Shown: one piece after another, positions 27,216 through 34,462 of the stretch | Numbering within the stretch: position 1 is the first letter of the stretch | How the letters are laid out: every line of letters starts with the position of its first letter | Source: QHWK01 sp035259385 | Lineage (GTDB): Bacteria; Acidobacteriota; Vicinamibacteria; Vicinamibacterales; CAVVIG01 | DNA length: 64,000 bases | Reading direction: 5' to 3' | Assembly: GCA_035259385.1 (NCBI GenBank) | Contig: DATFWL010000390.1 | Location: forward strand, 62,001 to 126,000 | Translations under genes and position numbers: made by a program | Notes under the pieces: model-generated | The model's database searches: none | What the model was told of the DNA's origin: nothing | Seen by the model: the letters and a program-made list of their open reading frames with translations, nothing else

Positions 27216-28633
27216 TCACCTGCGCGGTCTGCGTCGTCGGCGGCGGTCCGGCGGGGACGACGGCGGCCCGGCGCCTTGCACAGCACGGCCACGACGTCTG
27301 CCTCGTGGACCGCGGGCGGTTCCAGCGACGTCACGCCACCCAGTCGCTGCCGCCCTCGATCCTGCCGCTGCTCGGGCAGCTGGGCCTGCGCGACAGGATC
27401 GAGGACGCCGGATTCCGCCGGCCGGACCGATCGCTCATCCGCTGGGGAGCGAGCGGCGCGTTCGCGAAGGACGCGAGCCCGGAGTGCGGATTCCTCGTCG
27501 ATCGGGATCGGTTCGATACCGTGCTGCTCGACGCCGCGCGCGACGCCGGCGTTCGCGTGCTGCAGCCTGCGACGGTCGTCCGCGTCGAATCGTCCGACGG
27601 CGGCAGCAGCGCGTGCCTTCGCGACGGCACGCGCGTCCGCGCGCGATTCCTGGTCGATGCCGCCGGACGCTCAGGCGTGTTGCCGCGGGGGCGCGTGCTG
27701 ACGCCGTTGTCGACGATGGCGTTGTACGCGTACTGGGATGACTCGGCGATCGACGGAGGCGAACCGCGGATCGAATCCGGCGAGTCGGCGTGGTACTGGG
27801 GCGCGCTGCTGCGGTCCGGCGTGTTCTGCGCGACCGTGTTCGTCGACGGCCGGCGTTGTCGCGGGTTGACGCGGCCCGCGCGCGAGGCCTTCTACCACGA
27901 TCTGATCCGCGAATCGACGCTGCTGGCGCCGTGCGTTCGCGGACGACTGCTCGGTCCGGTGCGGGCGTGCGACGCGTCGCCGTTCGTCGACGCGCGGCCG
28001 GTCGCGGACAGCACGATCAAGGTCGGCGAGGCCGCGTTTGCGGTCGATCCCCTGTCGTCGCAGGGTGTGCAGATCGCGATGCGCTCCGCGTTGCACGCAG
28101 CCGCCGTCGTGCACACGTCTGTGCATCTTCCGGACCGCGCCGCGCTCGCGCGGCGGTTCTATCGGGAGCGGATCGCCGACGCGGCGGCGCACCACGCGAC
28201 GCTAACCTGTCGTGCCTACGCCGCAGCGGGCGCGAGCGAGGCGAACGAATTCTGGAGCGCGCGCTCGGCGGAACTTCGCGGGCGTTCCGCTCCGGCGCTG
28301 CGCGCGGACACGGTGGCCGATGCGGTCGTCCTGTCGCCGCTGGCGCGCGTCCAATCGTCGCCGGTTCTCGACGGCGAGGTAATCTGCGAGGGTGCCGTGA
28401 TCGCGCATCCGAACCTCGATCGCGCGGTCGCGTTCCTCAACGGCGTGCCTGTGGCGCCGCTGGTGCGCGCGGCGTCGATTCCCAGGCATCGCGATGCCTT
28501 GCTGATCGAGTGGATGCAACACGCGCCGCCACCGGTGTGCCGGCAGATCCTCGGCTGGCTCTGGCAGCGCGGTGTGCTGGAAGATGCGCGCCAGTATGTA
28601 GCGCGAAGGCTTCAGCCGAGCGTCAGTTCGTAG
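27212..28633 (+). CDS. FAD-dependent oxidoreductase of the LodB/QhpG (tryptophan-halogenase-like) group
   Basis: A 473-residue flavoprotein with an N-terminal dinucleotide-binding motif (CAVCVVGGGPAGTTAARRL), the FLVDAAGRSGVLPRG motif, and the distal flavin motif VGEAAFAVDPLSSQGVQIAM, which is the form seen in flavin halogenases and in the LodB and QhpG cofactor-maturation hydroxylases. The lysine and WxWxIP motif of true halogenases are not evident, favouring a hydroxylase. By analogy it would hydroxylate a protein tryptophan on the way to a quinone. I chose the GTG at 27212, which overlaps the previous TGA by four bases and places the Rossmann motif at the very start; longer in-frame starts overlap the radical SAM gene. 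It ends the operon. Confidence 0.8.
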   Translation: MITCAVCVVGGGPAGTTAARRLAQHGHDVCLVDRGRFQRRHATQSLPPSILPLLGQLGLRDRIEDAGFRRPDRSLIRWGASGAFAKDASPECGFLVDRDRFDTVLLDAARDAGVRVLQPATVVRVESSDGGSSACLRDGTRVRARFLVDAAGRSGVLPRGRVLTPLSTMALYAYWDDSAIDGGEPRIESGESAWYWGALLRSGVFCATVFVDGRRCRGLTRPAREAFYHDLIRESTLLAPCVRGRLLGPVRACDASPFVDARPVADSTIKVGEAAFAVDPLSSQGVQIAMRSALHAAAVVHTSVHLPDRAALARRFYRERIADAAAHHATLTCRAYAAAGASEANEFWSARSAELRGRSAPALRADTVADAVVLSPLARVQSSPVLDGEVICEGAVIAHPNLDRAVAFLNGVPVAPLVRAASIPRHRDALLIEWMQHAPPPVCRQILGWLWQRGVLEDARQYVARRLQPSVSS

Positions 28634-28655
28634 GGGACGACCTTCACGTCGTCCC
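28634..28655. terminator. hairpin between convergent genes
   Basis: GGGACGAC at 28634-28641 pairs perfectly with GTCGTCCC at 28648-28655 around a 6-base loop. It fills the 24-base gap between the stop of the flavoprotein gene and the stop of the opposing kinase gene, so it may end transcription from both sides. No T tract. Confidence 0.5.
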
Positions 28656-28657
28656 GA

Positions 28658-31600
28658 TCACGTGCGCGCGCTGTCGCGTTCCGCGATCTCGAACGCACGC
28701 CGCAGATCGATGACGTCGCGCGTGGCGTCTCCCTCGGTCACTGTCGAGAACAGCGGCGCCAGAAGGCGGCGCGCTTCAGTGGGACTGCCGTCGGCGATGA
28801 GGCAGTGCGCGAGGCGCGTTGCCGCCCGGATCCTCCACATGCGTGCGCGCTGGCCCTCGGCGCAGGCCACGGCCGACTGGAACAGCGCGCGCGCGTCGGT
28901 GGTCGCGCCTCGCGCCAGGGCCAGGTCGGCACGGACCCGCAGCAATTCCGCCTCCGCCCAGCGCTCGTCGGACTCGGCGATCCGTTGCGAGGCTGCCTGC
29001 AGCAGACCTTCGGCGCCGTCGACATCGCCGGCGCGAAGCCGCGCCTCGGCGATCAGCATCTCCGCGAACGATCGGTAGGTCTGCGCGCCGGTCGCCCACC
29101 ATGCGGCCGCGGCTTGTTCCATCTGCTCGATCGCGAGCGGAGCATTGCCCTCTTCCGCGGCTGCCCACGCCGCCCAGAAGCGGCCGGTCGCGGCCATCAG
29201 TCGGAACGACTGCTCGTCTGACAGCGTCGTGAGCCGGCGCGCCGACTCCCGCACGGCGGCGGGCTCACGGCGCAGCACGCGGACGAAACAGAGGTAGGTC
29301 AGAGCCTGCGCGATCGTGTGCAGGTGGCGCAGTCGTTCGGCGTGCGCCAGCGCACCGAGCTGCGTGGCGAGCGCCTGATCGGGCCGACCCAGCACCCACA
29401 GCGCGAGGCTGAGGAAGCTCATCGCCGTCTCGGCGTGGTCGGTTCCAAGCAGCGGCGCGAGGGGCGCGTGCTTTTCCGGGTCGTAGGCCGCCAGCGATTG
29501 CTCGAGATGCGTGCGCGCCGCCTCGGGACTGCCGGTATGAAACAGCACGGCGCCGAGCGCGCGATGGCCGACCATCTGATGGGTCGGATCGTGGAGCTCG
29601 GCCGCGAGACGCACGAGCTCCTCCGCCACCGGCCGCGCCTGCGCGTGCTCGGCGCGAACCATGTGATACGCGTACAAGCCGTTCAGCGCCGTGATGAGCG
29701 CGTTCGAGTCGTCGACCGCGCGCGCCAGCGCGCGCGCCTCGGTGTACGCCTCCCCAGTGACCGCGGCCGCGAATCCCTGCGTGGCGCGCAGTGCGGCGGC
29801 ACGCGCCAGCCGCGTCGCCAGCTCGCGAACCTGCCGGCCGCGATCGTCGGGCAGCTTCCGCAGCATCTCGAGCCCGCGCGTCAGGTGCGCGACCGCTTCG
29901 ACGTCGTGCGAGCCTTCGAGCGCGCGCTGACCGGCGAGCTGCCAGAATCGCGCCGCTGCGTCGACGTCGCCGGCTTCCGTGTAGTGGTACGCGATCAGCT
30001 CCGGTCCCGCTTCAGGGTCGTCGGCGAATTTCGCGCGGAACATGTCCGCCGCCCGGCGGTGATACTCCTGGCGATCGGCCCTGACGAGCGATTGATAGGC
30101 GGCGTCCTTGACCAGCGCGTGCTTGAAGCTGAAGACGGCGAGCGGCGCGACGCCCCGCTGCTGCAGCAGTCCGGCGGCGACCAGCCGCGCGAGGTCCTGC
30201 TGGACGACCGCAGCGCCCGCAGGTGACATGGCCGCGAGCCACGCGTAGCGGAACTCGCGGCCGAGCACCGCCGCGAGCTGTGCGAGCGCCTTTGCCGACG
30301 ACAGCCGGTCGAGGCGCGCCCTGAGCGAATCCTGAATCGTCGCCGGCACTTCGATGGCGGACAACGGGGCGCTCAACGCGTAGCCGTCCGACGTCTCGCG
30401 CAGGGCGCCCGACTCGATCAACGCCTTCGTCAGCTCCTCGACGAAGAGCGGAATGCCGTCCGTCGTCGCCGCGATTTGCGCGAGAACCTCGGCGGGGACG
30501 CGCCTGCCGCCGGCCACGAGCTGCACGAGCGTGGCGACGTGGGCGCCGGGCAGCCGCGCGAGCGCCACCGACGACACGTGCGACTGTCCGCTCCACGGCG
30601 CGGTGAAGTCGGGGCGGAACGTGAGCACGATCAACGCGCGTCCGGTGCGCACTTGATCGACGAGCAGGTTGAGCAGTTCGAGCGACGTCGGGTCGACCCA
30701 GTGCAGATCCTCGATCACCAGCAGCACCGGATCTGCGCCCCCGGCGTTCAGCAGGAGGCGGGACAGCGCGGCGAGGGTGAGAACTTTCCGCTGCCGGGCG
30801 CCAGGCTGCAATCCTTCGTGTGCCGCCGGAGCGGCGATCGACAAGAGGGACGCGAACAGCGCCTGGTCGGTCGAGTCCGTGATGCCGTGGTGTGCGAGCG
30901 CGGAGGTGAGCAGCGACAGCCGCTCGCCGTCCGGCACGTTGACTCGCTCGAGGCCCAGAATCCGCCGCAGCAGCTCGACGAACGGGTGCAAGGGCGTGTT
31001 CGTGTGGTACGCCGAACACTGGCAATCGAGGCGGAGGTGGGCCTGCCCGCTGATCGCCGCGCGCGCCGACCTGAGCAGCCGCGACTTACCGATCCCGGCT
31101 TCGCCGGAGACCAGCACGACCTGACCGGCGCCGTCGGATGCGCGCCGCCAGCGGTCGAGCACCAGGTCGAGCTCGCGCTCGCGACCGATTGGCGGTGGCA
31201 GGTGCGGGAGGTCGCGGTCGTCCGCAAGCGCGCCGTCCACTTCCGACACGACGCGGTACACCCCGATCGCCCTCGTCGATCCGCGCGGCGGCGCAACCCC
31301 GAGCTCTTCGCAGTAGAAGGCGCGGCGCGCGATCCGGTAGGTGTCGGCGGTGATGACGACCTGGTCGGCGGCGGCGATCTCGCGGGTCCTCGATGCGACG
31401 CTGGCGACATTGCCGGTGAGCGCCGGCGCGCGCCCGCCGCGGCGATCGCCGCTGATGATCGTGCCGGTATGCACGCCGACCGTCGCGCTCAACGCGAGAC
31501 CGTGCAGCACCGGCACGGTCGCTGCGAGCTGGCCGGGCAGCCCCCGGACTGCATCGACCATCTCGAGGCCGCATCGGACGGCGCGCCTCCCGTCGTCTTC

Positions 31601-32746
31601 GTGCGCTGACGGGTACCCGAAGTAGACCACGAGCTCGTCGTCGGTCGCGTGTGCGAGGTGGCCGTCGAGGCGCCGCACGATCTCGCCGCAGGCCGCCTGA
31701 TACGCGAGCAGCAGCTCGTGCAGATCCTCGGGGTCGAGGCGGTCGGCGAGCGCGGCGGCGTCGACGAGGCCGCAGACCAGCACCGTCACCTGCCGGCGCT
31801 CTGCCATGCGCTCGGAGGCGTGCGCCGTGGCGACGTAGGTCTGCCCGGTCGCCTCGACGTCGTTCGCGCGAACGTGTGCAAGCGTTGTCGGCCAGTCGGT
31901 GCCGCCGACCGTGTTCATCGTCGCGAGCAGCGCGCGCGCGTCGGCGACGACGGCGTCCATCGACGCGTAGCGATCGGACGGTGACTTGGCGAGCATGCGA
32001 TCGACGATCTGGACCGCCGCGGCGGGCAGCGACTCGTCGCACCGGACCATCGGGTCGTACAGGATCGCGGCGGCCTGGCGGTAGCCGCTGTCGCCGGCGA
32101 ACGGCAGGCGGCCGTTCAGCATCTGGTAGAAGACGACGCCGAGGGCCCAGATATCCGTTCGGTGGTCCACGTCGCCGCGGATCTGCTCCGGCGCCATATA
32201 GGCGGGCGTCCCCAGTGTCGACGCGGTCCCGGTGAGCGTAGCGCTCGCGACTTTCGCGATGCCGAAGTCGATGACCTTGGCGATGCCGGAGGACGTCATC
32301 AGGATGTTCGCCGGCTTGATGTCCCGGTGCACGATGCCGCGGGCGTGCGCGCGGGCCAGTGCGCCGCCGACCTGCACGACGATGTCGAGCGCACGATCGA
32401 CGGGCAGCCTTCCGGCCGAGAGCAGTCGATCGAGCGACGGGCCGTCGTAGTAGGCCATGGCGATGAAGAGGCCGGCCTCGGGCTCCTCGTCGATTTCGTA
32501 GATCGTGCCGATGTTCGGGTGATCGAGCAGCGACGCGCTCCGCGCTTCGCTGATGAAGCGCTCCTTCGCGCGAAGATCGGCTGACAGGTGCGGCGGGAGG
32601 AACTTCAGCGCGACCACGCGTTCGAGGCGCGTGTCGACGGCTTTGTAGACCATGCCCATGCCGCCGCTGCCGACGGTGTCGACGATCCGGTAATGGGAAA
32701 TGGTTCGGCCGACCACGGTGGACGCGCCGATTATGCCGTACCGCAC
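28658..32746 (-). CDS. Ser/Thr kinase - degenerate class III cyclase - AAA/STAND ATPase - TPR protein
   Basis: A 1362-residue cytoplasmic signalling protein. Residues 1-275 are a full Hanks-type kinase (GSGGMG loop, K48 in VALKF, HRD with D142, DFG at 160, and TPAYMAPE-like activation segment). Residues about 318-500 are a class III nucleotide cyclase fold (RRQVTVLVCGLVD, VVYFGYPSAHEDD, GVHTGTII, GNVASVASRT) in which the first metal Asp is replaced by G326 while D370 remains, so catalysis is probably lost. Then comes a P-loop ATPase (GEAGIGKS at 548-555; Walker B LLVIEDLHWVD) and a long TPR-like helical tail. Similar cyclase-ATPase-TPR proteins are common; the kinase head makes this a four-part sensor. 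Start is a GTG; six bases follow the glycosyltransferase stop, implying one transcript. Confidence 0.88.
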   Translation of the reverse strand: MRYGIIGASTVVGRTISHYRIVDTVGSGGMGMVYKAVDTRLERVVALKFLPPHLSADLRAKERFISEARSASLLDHPNIGTIYEIDEEPEAGLFIAMAYYDGPSLDRLLSAGRLPVDRALDIVVQVGGALARAHARGIVHRDIKPANILMTSSGIAKVIDFGIAKVASATLTGTASTLGTPAYMAPEQIRGDVDHRTDIWALGVVFYQMLNGRLPFAGDSGYRQAAAILYDPMVRCDESLPAAAVQIVDRMLAKSPSDRYASMDAVVADARALLATMNTVGGTDWPTTLAHVRANDVEATGQTYVATAHASERMAERRQVTVLVCGLVDAAALADRLDPEDLHELLLAYQAACGEIVRRLDGHLAHATDDELVVYFGYPSAHEDDGRRAVRCGLEMVDAVRGLPGQLAATVPVLHGLALSATVGVHTGTIISGDRRGGRAPALTGNVASVASRTREIAAADQVVITADTYRIARRAFYCEELGVAPPRGSTRAIGVYRVVSEVDGALADDRDLPHLPPPIGRERELDLVLDRWRRASDGAGQVVLVSGEAGIGKSRLLRSARAAISGQAHLRLDCQCSAYHTNTPLHPFVELLRRILGLERVNVPDGERLSLLTSALAHHGITDSTDQALFASLLSIAAPAAHEGLQPGARQRKVLTLAALSRLLLNAGGADPVLLVIEDLHWVDPTSLELLNLLVDQVRTGRALIVLTFRPDFTAPWSGQSHVSSVALARLPGAHVATLVQLVAGGRRVPAEVLAQIAATTDGIPLFVEELTKALIESGALRETSDGYALSAPLSAIEVPATIQDSLRARLDRLSSAKALAQLAAVLGREFRYAWLAAMSPAGAAVVQQDLARLVAAGLLQQRGVAPLAVFSFKHALVKDAAYQSLVRADRQEYHRRAADMFRAKFADDPEAGPELIAYHYTEAGDVDAAARFWQLAGQRALEGSHDVEAVAHLTRGLEMLRKLPDDRGRQVRELATRLARAAALRATQGFAAAVTGEAYTEARALARAVDDSNALITALNGLYAYHMVRAEHAQARPVAEELVRLAAELHDPTHQMVGHRALGAVLFHTGSPEAARTHLEQSLAAYDPEKHAPLAPLLGTDHAETAMSFLSLALWVLGRPDQALATQLGALAHAERLRHLHTIAQALTYLCFVRVLRREPAAVRESARRLTTLSDEQSFRLMAATGRFWAAWAAAEEGNAPLAIEQMEQAAAAWWATGAQTYRSFAEMLIAEARLRAGDVDGAEGLLQAASQRIAESDERWAEAELLRVRADLALARGATTDARALFQSAVACAEGQRARMWRIRAATRLAHCLIADGSPTEARRLLAPLFSTVTEGDATRDVIDLRRAFEIAERDSART

Positions 32747-32752
32747 TCCGAA

Positions 32753-34339
32753 TCAATGGCGCGGATCAGACAGCAGGTACACCTGCATCGTTCCGTACGT
32801 ATGGTCCTTGATCACACAGGTCAGCTGCGGACGGCGCCGCTTCTTGAACGCTTCAAAGCCAACGTGCAGCTGGTAATTGGGACTTTCGGTGCGCGCCGCG
32901 TCCGTCATCAGATCGTTGATATGACGGTCGACGAGGATCACGCCCGGATTGAGCCGGTCGAGCGCTTCGTCCAGGCTGATCGGCTCGCCGGAATAGAGCG
33001 GATTCGTGGAATCGATCGGCAGCAGCCACGAGCGGTAGCGGTACTGCCGCAGCCCGAGCCAGTACCGTTGCAGCCCAACCACCAGCGAGCCGGGCGGAAT
33101 GCAGCCAGCCACCTCTGATTCATACCAGTCGTAAGGCGTGACCTGTCTGGCCTGAGTGTGGGCCCGCGAAACGTGGATCCCTCCCTCCAGCACGACGAGT
33201 CCCAGAAGCGTCGCCAGAGCGACCTGCGTCGCGACGCGGCCGCGATCCCAGAGCCAGATGCCGACCCAGGCCAGCAACAGAGCTGCGAGCGGCCACAGCG
33301 CGATCATGTAGTTGAGGCTCTTCACCTTGAGCAGCATGACGAACATGGCCAACTGGGCCAGCGACGCGAGAGCGAGGACGCAGACGGTGCGCGAAGACGC
33401 GTCGCGCGCACGGCGCAGCGCGACCGCGACCGCGGCTGGAGTGCCGATCAGCATCGTCCATGTGCCGACGCGCGTGAGCGCGAGGCCGCGTATGGACCGC
33501 ACCGCCCAGTCGAGCGAAATCGGTCCGTCTCCGTGCAGGACGTTGTCGACGTAGAAGCGAGGGTCCAACAGGTTGAAGCGGGCGGCATCCATCCGCATCT
33601 GACCGACGAAGTCCGACCATCCCGTCGCGATGTAACCCACCCAGAAGAACCAGGGCCCTGCGAAGCCGACGAGGATCAGCCAGAGATCGCCGTTGCGGAG
33701 CACACGCCACCGGTGTCGAACGATCAGGACACCGGCGAAGACAGGCAGCCAGAACAGGCCGTAGAGATGGCTCAGGCTCGCCAGGCCGGTAAAGAAACCG
33801 GTAAGCACGTACCACGAGCCGCCGCGGCTGTGTTCGGCGCGGTTGAACGCAGCCAGCGCCAGCAGCGCGAATACCGGCACGGCAATGTCATAGCGGTTGA
33901 TGCGCGCCCGGTCGAGGAGCAGGATTCCGGTGCCCTCGCCGCCTTCCGTCACCCGCAGCGTGATCATCAGGACGACCGCGAGAGCCCCGACGCGGTTGCC
34001 GCCGAGTTGCCGCCCGACCGCGAAGACGACGAGCAGCAGCAGGAGGCCGCAGGCAACCGGCAGAGCGCGCATCTGCGCCACGCCGACGCCGAACAGCCGG
34101 AACAGTCCTGCCTGCATCAAGGGGAACAGGGGCATCTGCTCGAAGTGGTGACGCTCCATCCCGTAGTAGCCGGTGAACAGATCCGAGCCAAGCCGGCCTT
34201 CGGTCGCCAGCTTGTACGGTGCTGCGGCGATCCACGGCTCGTCCTCGCCCATCGGTGGAAACACCGTCAAGCGAGGAAGCGTCGCGAAAAGGTAGGCGAC
34301 CAGCCCGAGCAGGAGGATGGCGTGCGGCCACCGTGTCAT
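32753..34339 (-). CDS. GT-C fold membrane glycosyltransferase (ArnT/PMT, GT39-83-like)
   Basis: A 528-residue protein with about ten transmembrane helices and the first periplasmic loop typical of lipid-linked sugar transferases, with acidic residues in PPMGEDEPWIAAAPYKLATE where the catalytic Asp/Glu sits. The loop GYYGMERHHFEQMPLFPLM is also as in ArnT/PMT-like enzymes. The soluble C-terminal part (about residues 400-528) faces the periplasm. It would move a sugar from a polyprenyl-phosphate donor to a lipid or protein; donor and acceptor are unknown. It is the upstream partner of the four-domain kinase gene. Confidence 0.82.
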   Translation of the reverse strand: MTRWPHAILLLGLVAYLFATLPRLTVFPPMGEDEPWIAAAPYKLATEGRLGSDLFTGYYGMERHHFEQMPLFPLMQAGLFRLFGVGVAQMRALPVACGLLLLLVVFAVGRQLGGNRVGALAVVLMITLRVTEGGEGTGILLLDRARINRYDIAVPVFALLALAAFNRAEHSRGGSWYVLTGFFTGLASLSHLYGLFWLPVFAGVLIVRHRWRVLRNGDLWLILVGFAGPWFFWVGYIATGWSDFVGQMRMDAARFNLLDPRFYVDNVLHGDGPISLDWAVRSIRGLALTRVGTWTMLIGTPAAVAVALRRARDASSRTVCVLALASLAQLAMFVMLLKVKSLNYMIALWPLAALLLAWVGIWLWDRGRVATQVALATLLGLVVLEGGIHVSRAHTQARQVTPYDWYESEVAGCIPPGSLVVGLQRYWLGLRQYRYRSWLLPIDSTNPLYSGEPISLDEALDRLNPGVILVDRHINDLMTDAARTESPNYQLHVGFEAFKKRRRPQLTCVIKDHTYGTMQVYLLSDPRH

Positions 34340-34462
34340 GATTCCAACACCGTTCCCCCCGACAGAAGGCGGCGCGGTCCCGCGGCACGACGACGTGCGC
34401 AGATTCTAAAGCGGACGAACGCAACTCGGAAGCATCGGAACCGACACTTCGAATGCCGGACC

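Noticed and set aside
31086..32756. 556-codon frame in another phase of the kinase-cyclase gene
   Set aside because: Arg-rich, lacks kinase motifs; the true phase shows them clearly.
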